A program made the position numbers and the translations under genes. A DNA stretch of 64,000 nucleotides from contig OX359246.1 in assembly GCA_947179485.1 (NCBI GenBank), positions 43,813,632 to 43,877,631 of the forward strand, in the 5' to 3' direction. This DNA is from Allacma fusca. Lineage: Eukaryota > Arthropoda > Collembola > Symphypleona > Sminthuridae. The stretch's first letter is position 1. Each line of letters opens with the position of its first letter. Shown one piece after another: positions 1 to 11,328 of the stretch. The notes under the pieces are model-generated. The model was not told where the DNA came from, did not search any database, and saw only the letters and a list, made by a program, of their open reading frames with translations.

Positions 1-1
1 C

Positions 2-1153
2 CAACTCCTAAACCTCAAGAGTCACAAGTACAATAGTACAAGTTGTAGTCTCCTGGACCCGATCTTCCAACCCTTTTGGAATTGGCTCACGGACCGGCTA
101 CCCCTCTGGCTTGCCCCGAACCTCCTCACAGTGTTCGGTTTAGGGATTAACATCGTGACAGCGTTGATCCTATTGGTCTACACACCGGACCTGAGACAGC
201 CCGTCCCACCTTGGGCATGCTACCTCAATGCCCTCGGACTCTTCACCTACCAAACCCTGGATGCTATTGATGGGAAGCAGGCTCGTCGGACCAAGTCCTC
301 ATCCCCATTAGGAGAATTATTTGACCATGGCTGTGATTCCTGCTCCACGGTATTCCTCACATTGAGTGTGGCGGCAGCGTGTCAATTTGGCTTCAACCCT
401 GGACTCACCCTCTTTCACTGTGTCCTCGGGAGTCTTCTCTTCTACTGTGTTCACTGGCGAACTTACATGACGGGGACGCTGTCCTTCGGTCTGGTCGATG
501 TGACTGAAGCTGAGCTTACGATGGTCCTGGTCCAGCTGGTGTCGGGTCTCTTTGGGACGGGATTCTGGACAGAAAATGTGATCTACTCCCTCAGTTGGGG
601 TCATATCCTTATCCTTACGTCCGTGCCCTTTGAACTGTACAGTATTGGGAAGACCCTGGGGATTGTGGTGGGGAAGTATGGGGTGGGGAAGAATGGGTCG
701 ACTGTTGCTGGGACGAGTGTGATCTCTCCTGCTATCCCGATCTTTCTAGCTTTTGCCCCCATGGTTTGGATTGCGGTCAAGAGTCCTCAAGGGGTTTATC
801 ATTCTCATCCCGCCCTCTTCATCGTCACGACGGGCCTGATAGCCTCCAAAGTGACGGACCGACTCATCATTGCCCACATGACGAAGAGTGATATGAAATT
901 TTTGGATCGGGCCCTCATTGGACCCGGACTCATGCTCCTCAATATATTCTTGGGGCTGGGGATGAGTGAGGTGATGCTCCTTTGGGGGAGCTTGCTCTGG
1001 ACCATTTTTGACACGTATCAGTTCTGTAGCCGGGTCTGTCAGGAGATTTGTAACTTCCTTAATATTAAATTGTTCAGTATTGATTACATTGTTAGTAGTA
1101 GTGGGGGTGGGAGTAGTGCGGCTCGTGTGGGGAGTCTGAGGAAGAAGAATTAA
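2..1153 (+). CDS. CEPT1: Choline/ethanolamine phosphotransferase (CEPT1/CHPT1 family), 5' end outside window
   Basis: An open frame runs from the first bases of the window to TAA at 1151-1153, giving about 383 residues. The family is usually near 400-416 residues, so only a short N-terminus should be missing. The CDP-alcohol phosphotransferase signature DG-x2-AR-x8-G-x3-D-x3-D is complete at 269-337 (DGKQAR, then G, D, D). The surrounding PLGELFDHGCDS and, further on, GVGKNGSTVAGTSV and IAHMTKS also match animal CEPT1 closely. Several hydrophobic segments follow, as expected for a multi-pass ER or nuclear-envelope enzyme. It transfers phosphocholine or phosphoethanolamine from the CDP-alcohol to diacylglycerol, the last step of the Kennedy pathway. 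The first in-frame GTG (131) is not the start, because family homology continues upstream of it. The C-terminus ends in a Ser/Gly-rich stretch and a basic tail RKKN, which could act as an ER-retrieval signal (inference). I cannot separate choline-only from dual specificity. Confidence 0.95.
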   Translation, partial: QLLNLKSHKYNSTSCSLLDPIFQPFWNWLTDRLPLWLAPNLLTVFGLGINIVTALILLVYTPDLRQPVPPWACYLNALGLFTYQTLDAIDGKQARRTKSSSPLGELFDHGCDSCSTVFLTLSVAAACQFGFNPGLTLFHCVLGSLLFYCVHWRTYMTGTLSFGLVDVTEAELTMVLVQLVSGLFGTGFWTENVIYSLSWGHILILTSVPFELYSIGKTLGIVVGKYGVGKNGSTVAGTSVISPAIPIFLAFAPMVWIAVKSPQGVYHSHPALFIVTTGLIASKVTDRLIIAHMTKSDMKFLDRALIGPGLMLLNIFLGLGMSEVMLLWGSLLWTIFDTYQFCSRVCQEICNFLNIKLFSIDYIVSSSGGGSSAARVGSLRKKN

Positions 1154-2360
1154 ATGTCACGAAATTACACTACAAGAAAAAAAAACTGATATCTATAGAG
1201 CCTTACACTCTTTTACCAAACAGTGTAAAAGGCATTCTTGTTACTTTTTTTTTTAAAAGAGAAAAACCAATGAATTATTTATATGAAGAATGCAGTTTGG
1301 CGCATCCAAGCTTTTTCCTTATCCTTTTCGTTATATAATCAGTATAGATGTGTATCTAAGTAATTATATATATGTATAAATAATTATATATATATATATA
1401 TAAAAGATGAGGAAGAGTCATCCTTTGCGAGGTTGAAGGTTGCACGTACAATTCTATATTTTTGGAAAACTAATTTCAAGTTATACTACTACTAGAAAAA
1501 ATCGGGATTTTTGTCAAAAAGTCATTTTTGATGTAAGTATACCAAGGTACCGTTTATACGAAAGCATGCACACAAGCTATAGATTTTTATATATGCTTGA
1601 AGAACTTGTCAACCTTGATGGTGTCAAGGACATGGGAGGTTGTATTTTAACTAGAGACAAAAATAAAAAAAGAAATGAAAGGCATATAAGATTTAGCAAC
1701 AGCTGGTTTGAAACCTGAGCAATCTATACTTTTACATTTTTATGGTGATTCATCGATTCATTAAACATGATGAAACTGTGTACGCGTCTATACTTTTGAC
1801 TCACACGTTATACATGTATGTATGTATGTGTTTTGACGTTCGGAAATATAATTCCCATTAATTCGTTAGCACTCTCGTAACTGACGTGGAAATTGTTAAT
1901 TTGCATTTTAGAAGACAACAACGTGATTGTGGCTGTGTGTGTATGTGTGAGTGTCATCGGTGTCAAGTAAAAAAAAAATTGTTATATAGTGTTAAAATCT
2001 GGCATTCTAATCCAAACACATAGGATAAATGTGTTTCAGAAGGATGACGTTTTAAAAAAAAAGCTTCTATACAAAAGTATGTTATAGTGACAATCAAAGC
2101 TCGGTGATCAGGGTTCACGCTTTATTAAAGTTGTCTATATAATTACATATATACAATAATTATATATAATTATGGGTATATCTACACATACATACAGAAC
2201 TGAGCATTTTTTGTGGAGCAAAAAATAATTTGTTGGGAAGAGAGGAGAGTAAGTTGATCACTACTGCTTCATATTATCTGTGCAGCAGGTACAATTAAAA
2301 GTATATATAATTATTTAAACAGTGTCATTATATTATACGTGTACATACAGAGAAATTGTA

Positions 2361-2366
2361 AATAAA
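2361..2366 (+). other. Candidate polyadenylation signal AATAAA downstream of CEPT1
   Basis: Canonical hexamer about 1.2 kb after the CEPT1 stop codon. Other AATAAA-like hexamers occur nearby, so which one is used is unknown. Confidence 0.3.
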
Positions 2367-5300
2367 ATATTATGTATTTGTTGCTACATGGCTATATACA
2401 GTACTTAATTATATTTCCCCATGTAGCTTTTAAATACTGAGGTTTATTTCCATGGGAATCTTCCATACTGTGTGGGAATAAATTAGATATTTGCAGAGGT
2501 CTACTACTTTTGAAATGAGTCTGCAGTCTCATCCTGTTTCTATTTCCAAATTTTGTTTATTGGGATGTTTAGACTGCGGATGATTCAAGTGAATCTCCGT
2601 AAGTTTTTGTCCCTCTGACCTCCATCTCCGTCCTGTAATGATGTATAACGGAAAGTGTTGTTTTCTTTGAAGATGTTCACAGTGCACTCATATCACTATG
2701 GGCTGCACTCTGCATTTCTGTATAGAGAGTCATCTGGGGAAAAACAACTTTTAAAATTACTAAAAATAAATTACTCCAATGATGGAACAGAGATAAGGAA
2801 TAGAGGCTTCTTAAACACAGGGCCTTATACCAACATGTACCCGATTTTTTCTCTGAGATTTACGTATATCCGGAGGAAAAATTTTGAGTGCAAATGTGCA
2901 ATCTTATTTCCTATCCATGGATATTTTATTGACTGATCCTTTCGAGAGGTTTCAAATAATAGTAAGTATTGGAATATGTAAATTGACATTAAATTCAGAG
3001 GACGAGGCTCATTTTTCCCTCTATAAAACCTGATTTAGTGAAACGAGTTCTGGAGAATACCATTAAAATATAATAGGGGTTAAGCTGGGATAAATTAAGC
3101 TGATTTTCATAACCAAGGAGTTACAAATGCAGTCAAAAATTCTTGAATACTCCCCTCCCCCCTTTCTCGTGCATTAGGCATGGCTATACATACATATGTA
3201 ATTACATATAACCGAGAGAAAAAGCCGGAGAGGATTTCCTACTCCTTGACATTTAAGCCTGCAGTGAAGCTATTATGACTCCCTGTACATATATACATAT
3301 CTGTAGATGACTAATGAGATCAAGTTGAAGGAGACGAGGGAATGAGAATGAGATTGACCTTAAAAGTTTAAAAGCCATAGCGTGTATTATTTTCAAGTCG
3401 TACGTACATACATACATACATCCATACTTTAATCTGCAGGCCTAATGTCTCTTGTCCTTTCCAAATGTCGCATGGTAACAATTTTTCTACAAGTATGTCA
3501 TCATTATATATTCAAAGGAATATATTTCATTTCCACGGATTGTATTTTAGCCTGGATTGGATATCTCTCCAGTATTATAGGATTGGTCTTGTCCTGTACG
3601 AAGTATATAGTAATTATATGATTCCATGTAAAACAAATTCCTCTTGTTCCAATATCTTTGTCCCATAATTATTCGGGGGAAAAAAGAGAAGGTTATTTCC
3701 TTTACAAGAGACATGTTATCCGTGGATGTAACAATGTGATAATTAAGAGGAAATCCGATGTGGACTTTATAGGAAAGTCCCTATATCATTCCATCCGCCT
3801 GAGTTTGTCAATAATGAGAGTGAATGAGATTGCTATAAAGTATTTTTTCGGGATTTTCCCAAGGTTCAAATTCCCATTCAGCTTTTATTCTTCCATGGAA
3901 ACTTTTGTTTCCTATCTGTTTGTATGCTGATGAGATGAGGATCAGATTCCTCTTTCAGGATCCAGCCCATGTCATTAAGGAATAAGACTGGAAAATTTTC
4001 CTCAGGAATAAAAAAAATCCTTGATTTTGTGTTGAGCAGTCACGTAGGACGTAGCTTTGAGTATAGGGGAAGATATAATAAACGCTTGCTAAAAATAGAT
4101 ACTCGAAGGTAGTAGAAAAACTAAAGAGTACAATCACATCATGGGAAATTCGCACATTGCCCGGAGCCTTTCCATCTGGTATTAAATAGTAGTCCTTATG
4201 TACATACATACACACACACACACAATAAGACCCTTCCAGTATGATTTAAAACCATTGGTATGCTTGACAGGTATGTTTAAGCAGGATTAATTAAATGTAG
4301 TAAAGTACCAGTGTGTAAGTAGATGTACATATGTACATATAGCTAGAGCAGAAACTGCGACAGAATGATCATCTTGAGAAATAGGGAAAGATTGAAGATA
4401 GTACTGGTTGATTGCACCGTCATCACCACAGTTTTTTGTCCCAGTCACGATTTTTCACAACTATTGACTCCTTTTCTTTACTCTCCCTCACAATGTGACT
4501 TTGGAGGAACTACTGTATACAAAAGACAAATTTGTTTTTCACGACGAGGTCTTCTACAAGTAAATATGCCCAAGTAAAATTATGCCCAGTGTCAAACTTA
4601 GTTAGCTAATAATATAGTGTGTATGTACATACAGTAGTGTGTGTGCGTGTGTGTATAGAATTGATAGTAATTTTTCCAGGATTTTCAGAGCACTGTAGTA
4701 TTTGATGAGGTTTTGTCTTCTGGGGGTATTCCTTGCGCAGGTGAAACCTTTGAGGAAACTTTAACATTGTTTTAGTATTGATTCGTGTTGTCCGCAACTA
4801 CTCAAAGATAATGCATTGGTATTGAGTTTTCGGTATGTTTCGATAGTAGGGGATAATTGTAATAAAATCAATACTAAAACTTATATAATAGGACTTTGGG
4901 GCATATATGTGGTACTACAGTATTGCCGCACTCTCCAGAAATTCTGGAGTACCTTCTACATATACATTAAGAGTAAATACGTTATAGTCCTCAGTTGTGA
5001 AATACTCTTCCAGTATTAAATATATACTGTCCTAGTATCTACACAAAACCATTTCACCCGCAAGAGTACCTTATATTATATATAAACTGCTGAAATTAAA
5101 ATTGCTCAAGACCTTGAAAATCTCGAGAGGATATATTTATTTAACATCTTTATCATCTATAATAACGACAGGTCTGTTTTCTCTCTACCACTTGATTTGT
5201 TCCATTCAACGGTCATTGCCCGAATCTTGTTCATTAGGAATAATAATAATTTCAAGTATTTTTTTTCTGTTCTTGATCCTTAGTACAAATTATATTTTAA

Positions 5301-5853
5301 AAAAAATTATGACAGATATGCATACATACATACATACATACATAGGTACTTACACGTCTACGCCAGTGAACATGTGTGTACTTAATTTTTTTTCTCTTGT
5401 TGTTACAGTTTCCTACCTATAGCATTGCTACCCTCATTTAATTTCCTGTTGTCTTCAAATACACGCTACTGGATATAACTCTTGTGAAGCTACAACCAAC
5501 TAAATTTTTTAGTGGTCTTGGTGGTTTCAAAACGTGAAGACTCCTCATAAGTTCTGAAGGAAGTAAACTGGTTTTTTTCTTCAAGAGACGAAGTTTATTG
5601 CAATTTCCCATCTTGGAACTCTCCTTAGGTATTTTTTCGCAAGGAGTAAAGAAATAAAGAAAGCGATACAATGAGTGTTACGAAAACTTTGGTCCATCAT
5701 GCGACTACTACAACAACAACAACAATGATGAATAACTCTGCAAGGAGATTTCTTCTTCCTTCGGGTGGGTTTTTTTTTTTTTAATATTCTTTCGTTCACA
5801 TAATTACACATTAGATTGTTGGAAGGTACACACACAATTCAACTTTCTTATCG

Positions 5854-5867
5854 TTAGGTTAGGTTAG
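5854..5867 (+). repeat. Short interstitial TTAGG run
   Basis: TTAGGTTAGGTTAG, not quite three units of the arthropod telomere motif TTAGG, inside non-coding DNA. It is too short to indicate a telomere. Confidence 0.5.
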
Positions 5868-6510
5868 TGTACGGGCACATATTACTGTTTTAAAAGTGGG
5901 AAATAACCTGTATGTATATAGATAGATAGTTATATAGTGTGTGAACACAGGTACGGAGTACACACCCCTAACTTTTACTGTTTGCAGATTTTCACGTTCA
6001 AGAGATCATGATTTAGTGGAAAGAGCACTGTAGGAATTTCAAGCTTGAATAATTTTATTTCATGTGCAACCATTTTCGCGAGCAATTTTTTACAATAATT
6101 ATATGTAGATACTAAGCGTGTAATTGTACATATAAGAGACAGGTGTATAGCATATAGTTACAACACTATGGAGGTGCATAGGAGCATGTATGTCAGACAT
6201 GTATTGTAATTATCATTGTTGCTCGAATCAGGACATGTTTTTGCATGTGCACATTTTTTAGCTCAATTAAAGTCAGCGGTTATGGACCCAAGGGCTATTT
6301 TGTGGTAGCTCTGAGTATTGTTTCTATATTTTTTTATGATAGGGCTAGCAACTAAGTTATGTAATTTCACTGGGACTTTTGTTTGTATGGGTTGGGGAGG
6401 TACAGAGTAGATACAGTAGTAGTGTGTTATATAATGAATGGAGGGGGGTAAGACTATGATGTGTACATACTTTGTTTGTTGATTTTTGATTGTAATTTTT
6501 TCCCTCTGAT

Positions 6511-6524
6511 TGTATTTATTACAG
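6511..6524 (+). other. 3' splice acceptor just upstream of the membrane-protein gene start
   Basis: TGTATTTATTACAG ends at 6524 after a pyrimidine-rich run and lies 12 nt before ATG 6536. It implies a cis 5' UTR exon or coding exon further upstream, or a trans-splice site. Confidence 0.6.
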
Positions 6525-6535
6525 AGGGTGAAGAC

Positions 6536-7507
6536 ATGGGTCTTGTGATGCGTTTGGATAGTAAGTTGGAGCCTGGATTGAGAACTCATGGAGGGAGTAC
6601 GCCTGTTCCAGCCAAATTATGTGGCCAGACGAAGGCAGTAGCCACTTGGGCTCTTTCCACATGGACCTCACAGATTCAGAAGGTGAGGGTCGTTGACTGT
6701 CCGAGGTCAATGAGTGTTCATTGTTTAGTAGTCCTTACGTAATTACATATTCCTTTATTAAAAATTATCTACAGTTAAAAATTTGAAATCTTTGAGAGAG
6801 AGAGGCAGGGATGAGATTTTAATGAAACAGGAAAAGTTAATGCTTTTGTTCCAAAAATAAAATCATTTTTCGTATTATTTTTGCAGTATGGTATTGACAA
6901 GCAGAAGTCAGGATATAGTTTTTTGCTGTTTAGCCTAAGGTTAAGGAATAACTGGTCAAATTAGTTGTAGAGAGACATGTTAGGCTCGAGTCAATGTAGC
7001 TCTCCATGGCCTATCTTCAGAGATAATATTTGCAATATTTGCTGGGATGTTTTTATCGGGCTTTGGGTTTTATCCTTTGAGGGGGTTTTTTTTTTTATTG
7101 ATTTTCTAGTGCGATGACTTTTACTGACAAGTTGTCAGTGAGTGAGTGTGTCTGTATGGGCGGACTTGATACAAAAGTATATATGTAATGATGGTATATT
7201 TGATGTTGGGATTTCACAGGTGAGCGACTCCATCCAAAGATTACTGATCCGTCTTCTCCCGGTGATGTTGTACACAAGTCTTCTAGTCTCACTGTTGCAA
7301 GCTGGTGCAGTGATTTACCTGTTGGCTTCATCCGCTCTTCCATTGGGTGTTTGGTTCCTCCTGGGTTGCCTAGCCATCATGTGCTATTTCTACCTGACAA
7401 CCATTCTTTCCCGAAGTAATGGGACTTCAGCCACCTCCCGTCGCCTCTCTCACTCGTCATCCTCCGCTTCCCTGTCACCTTCCACAAGTGACAATAAATT
7501 GTTATAA
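6536..7507 (+). CDS. Small protein with two predicted membrane segments, unrecognised family
   Basis: Two exons, join(6536..6682, 7220..7507). The donor is AAG|GTGAGG at 6683 and the acceptor is TTTCACAG ending at 7219. The frame stays open across the junction and gives 144 residues. Residues 1-49 are soluble and mixed. Residues 50-60 are amphipathic (VSDSIQRLLIR). Two hydrophobic segments follow at about 61-85 and 89-112, split by a short SSALP turn, so both ends probably lie on the same side of a membrane. Residues 113-144 form a Ser/Thr-rich polar tail. I do not recognise the family and assign no function. The ATG at 6536 is the first in frame after the acceptor at 6524. If that acceptor joins a coding exon upstream, the true N-terminus is longer. 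The change from AT-rich flanks to ordinary codons in both exons supports a real gene. AATAAA at 7493-7498 overlaps the final codons. Confidence 0.72.
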
Positions 7508-10500
7508 GCACCTTTTCCCCCCACCTTTACACCTTCGGTTAGCAGAAAAGTTTTATTTGTAGTTTACTCCCTGTGTATTAAAAAAAAAATTAAAACAAAA
7601 AGTAAGACTAAAAGTAAACTTGATGCTCAACCTTAATGTAAAAAAAATGGAAATACATACATAGAATGACAGACTGAATATTAAAGTTTGGGCGATACTT
7701 AAAATTTAATTATTTCAATTATTATTATTACACAAAAAAAATGTATTACAAACGCCTGTCGATTTGCTGTAGCTTTCCCCCCCCCCCCTCTCCCTCCAGT
7801 TTTGTAAGATGTGTACTTACCTAGTAAAGTACAACGTGTGTGTACCCCCGCAGTAGTAATAATTTCGTCTGGGGATATTATAATAATTATCTTTTTGGGA
7901 TTTTTGTTCGTTATTGATTCTCGGAAAAGCAACCTTTTTTGTTTTTGTATACACTATAGAAAGGGATTACACTTTTTCATTGGGAAATAGACCAAGGTGG
8001 AATGAATTGATTTTTTACATGAAGAAATAATAATAATTAATTATTATATTGATTACGATGGAATGAGAGAAGTTGGGAATCATTATTTTCTCCTAATATT
8101 AATGTTACCTTTTGTGTGGCTCTACATTTTTTTTTCGATGTAAGTTAAATGTGAGGAATCATTGTTATTAATTTATAAAATAGTTATTGCAATTGTAACG
8201 TGCTAATGTTTTCCAGAAGGCATCAAACTACTTTATGTAACGTGTAATAATAACTATTTAATATGAGAAAGCAAAGTAAAAGACTGTAACTTCTAGTAGC
8301 AATATATGTGCGTTTTTCCAGTGCTATTTCAGTAGTAGGGGAAATTATAGTAATAATATTGTTTCTGTGTATCCAGGTCCTGGTTTGTGCAGGAATTCAT
8401 TGACAAAAACCTAATTCGGGTTGTAGTTCCACGCTCAGCGCTTGCTAAATTATTTTCAGAGGTTATATGTAATAATTAATAAACTCCTGAAATATTCTTT
8501 AGATATATGTTGATGTTCTATACATACGTGCTGTACGAAAAATCTTTGGTTCAAAGCAAAAAATAACCAGCTAATTAATTTTGGTCCTAACCTATATAAT
8601 TACTTATAATGTATAATATCTACTTTTTTGTATCTTTCAAAATGTGAAAGTCTAATTTATTTTCTGGTAAGAAAAATACCGTCACAACGTTTATACTTAT
8701 TAGCATTTTTTGTCTTGTGTGATGAGATCCTTTTTTCACCTTGCAATGATAAATATGTGTGTGTATGACAATTATTAGCAAGCTCTGTTTTTTTGTTTGT
8801 GTGTTATCCTTATCCTATGGAAAGTTACCATTGGTAACAAATAATTGATCGCTAACTTTTTTGCATGTATAAGGTGCAAGTAATGATCTAAAATTGAACC
8901 CTCGACACACATGGAATTACGCAATCGCTCAAATCAGTCGTAATATTTGTGTACGAAAAATGGTTATATCCTATTTTCGGGAACCCCATCCTACAAAAAA
9001 GTATTGGTACTATAATTATTATATTTAAAAAAAAGTACTATTAAATATGTCATGCCTTTTTGCAAATAGCTTGTGCAATTGAAAGCAAGTGGAACTGTAT
9101 TGACGAAAGCAATATGTAAAATGTCATTTTAAATTAAATTATTGTAGACTATATACTGCTATCAAATTTAAGTACGTGCATATATAAATAAATATACGTA
9201 AACTCAAAGGACTGCTGGAAAAATATTGTGATCCAAAAAATAATCATTATTTGATAAGAGATGTTGTTATAAATTCTGCCTTCGAACATTAGAATTAATG
9301 TCACATTTATACACTTATATACAAACTATACTTATACTTACATCATTCACCACAGTTATATAGTTATACACCAGGTATATACCTAGACATGGAACTCAAT
9401 GGAATATTTGAGCCACTCAACTACTGTAATTGTAAACTTTGTTGTTTGTTATAGCAAAAATCCTGCTTCACAGGTAGTGTTATACACTTAATTACTACAT
9501 ATAAGGTTGCTCTATATTTATACACTGGGATTTTTGCTCCGGAAATAAATAATAATAATTCTTTTGTAAAAATAAAATATGAGAGGAATATTATATTTAT
9601 ATATGTGTATGTACTACTGCGAATAGTATGCTTATGTTTTAATAGTTGGCAAATAAGTCCATTTAATGGTGGCTGCAAAGACATGACGAGAACTATGCGT
9701 TCGGGGTGGTCTGGAACTGATATATTGATTGATTGTAATTTAATTCTAGAAGCCCAGTTAAAGGAAATACCTTGTATCGAGATTCCCCCATGTATAAAAA
9801 AAATCAATGTAACTAATATGTGACATCTTACTACGGAAAATATATAGAAACGAGTGTGAACATATAGTGAAGGAAATATCCAATAAAAAATGTCAAAGTA
9901 AAATCCTCTCTGGCAATTTGACTTATTCAATCCCATAACATGTCCTGTCGTGCCCATATGTCATTCCGGATGGTAAAAAATATTCAAATCCTCAATTTTG
10001 TAGTCAACTTCATGCCAAGATGTTCTCCGAACTCGGAATAAAAAAATCTGCATTAAAATTGGACACACGCACAACCTCCAAAATAAAGGGCAAAGTCGGG
10101 TTTTTGTTTTTGTGAAAAACCCCCAAAAATTGGGTAGAATAATTTACAATTTCAGAGAACCAAAATAAATAAATTTTGACTTTAATTCGGAACAAATTCA
10201 ATTTTTTTTCTCTCGTTCCAATCACCTACGTTCCAGCAGGTCCAACGGAATTTTCAATCCATATTTGAATCTCTGGTATGACCTGGAACTGGAACTGAGT
10301 TTACTGGAAATAAATTAAATTTTAACTTCAAAACCATGCACCGTCAAAATGTATTGCATGGACATCAAAATGTATATTCTTTTCTGGGGATTTTTCTAAA
10401 AATATTTGGACTTTTTTGTAATTTCCTCGTATTTTTAAAATCTATACCGCAACGTCAACTTTTAAAGAAGGGATTTTATCTTATTTTTGCATAATCTGAC

Positions 10501-10836
10501 AATTACTTTCTCTTCTATTGGAATGCCGTAGGTAAGTTTATAGCTATATAAAAAAAATATAATAATTAATTAATTACCCTACAAATGCGCACACACCACA
10601 TTCCGTACTTTACATATGCAAAATACAAGGATAACTAAAACAATAACAAATTCTTGACTTTGCATTTCTACATTTTGGCTGCGGGAGATGGGATGCGGAT
10701 CCGACTCCATTCCTTAGACAAGACAAGACTGAAATAGGGGAGGGAATCCAAAATATATTTTTTGAAAATTAGTAATAATAACAATAATAAGAGTGAATAC
10801 GGTGAGTTTTAAACTTACTTAGAAGATTACGCACAA
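7508..10836. other. Non-coding intergenic DNA
   Basis: AT-rich DNA with homopolymer runs, including C(10) near 7779, and TA-rich patches. No exon with recognisable protein content was found. The longest unexplained frame is on the minus strand at 9421-9957 (178 codons, rich in I, F, Y and L), discussed under findings. Confidence 0.6.
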
Positions 10837-10883
10837 AATTTTATCCCGGAAGTATCTGCAGTTTCGTAGGTATGAAATAAGCC

Positions 10884-10900
10884 AGGTCAAAGGTCACGTG
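10884..10900 (+). promoter_or_regulatory. Perfect DR1 nuclear-receptor site abutting an E-box
   Basis: AGGTCAAAGGTCA at 10884-10896 is two AGGTCA half-sites spaced by one base, the consensus for RXR/USP- or HNF4-type nuclear receptors. It overlaps CACGTG at 10895-10900, a bHLH E-box. It lies about 430 bp upstream of the next gene's ATG at 11329. Function is inferred from the motif only. Confidence 0.4.
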
Positions 10901-11112
10901 TACATTATTTGTAATGCATGGAAATGGGTGTGTTTGGGGTAAGTTTATATATATTAGCGTCGTTGATTTTGAACTTATTTTAAAAATGTGAAACTAACCA
11001 ATTTTCGAATTTCTCACTTTATATTTTTCAGGGGTGAAGAAGGTTGTATCCTTAAAAATCTTAGTGACCTGAGACTTGTCATTTAATACAGTATAATAAA
11101 TTAGCAAACCGA

Positions 11113-11125
11113 GGACCTGTGACCT
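11113..11125 (-). promoter_or_regulatory. Imperfect DR1 site, opposite orientation
   Basis: On the minus strand this reads AGGTCACAGGTCC, one base from a perfect DR1. It mirrors the site at 10884 inside the same inverted-repeat element and lies about 200 bp upstream of ATG 11329. Confidence 0.3.
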
Positions 11126-11277
11126 GACGAAACTGTACGCGCTTCCGGGACAAAATTCTTTGACGGTCGTACTCTGCAGGAGCGAATTCACCTTTTTTAC
11201 AAATTTTTCTTTCAATTAAAATATAAAAAAGAGCTAGTAATTTTTTTTTAACAAAAAGAAATACACAGTATAGGTAT

Positions 11278-11291
11278 ATTAATTATTACAG
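11278..11291 (+). other. 3' splice acceptor 37 nt upstream of the basic-protein gene start
   Basis: ATTAATTATTACAG ends at 11291, with ATG at 11329. It suggests a 5' UTR exon boundary or a spliced-leader addition site. Confidence 0.45.
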
Positions 11292-11328
11292 ATAGATAGA
11301 TTCGTGTCGCATCGGGAAGGGCAAAAAG

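Larger units (their letters stand above)
1154..6524. other. 3' UTR of CEPT1 and non-coding DNA before the next gene
   Basis: No exon can be supported in this stretch. It is AT-rich with TA runs (around 1385-1402), many TACATA/TATGTA motifs, (CAA)n near 5708-5725 and poly-T/poly-A tracts. Candidate polyadenylation signals for the CEPT1 gene include AATAAA at 2361-2366. Short ORFs here are rich in F, I, Y and N and look like chance. An upstream exon of the next gene could be hidden here. Confidence 0.6.
10837..11157. mobile_element. Inverted-repeat (MITE-like) element with 31-bp arms
   Basis: The left arm 10837-10867 and the reverse complement of the right arm 11127-11157 match at 25 of 31 positions, sharing the core TCCCGGAAG and the end CAGTTTCGT. 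Inside both arms lies a related AGGTCA-x-AGGTC motif, so similarity continues after an indel. No ORF is present. No clear target-site duplication was found, so the outer ends are uncertain. It could be an old fold-back element or MITE. Confidence 0.55.

Noticed and set aside
131..1153. GTG at 131 as start codon of the phosphotransferase
   Set aside because: Family homology continues in frame upstream to position 2, so the start lies outside the window.
3862..3875. tRNA-like T-loop GGTTCAAATTCC
   Set aside because: No matching acceptor stem, D-arm or anticodon arm could be found around it.
5854..5867. TTAGG run as telomeric sequence
   Set aside because: Not quite three units; far too short and isolated to mark a telomere or a fusion point.
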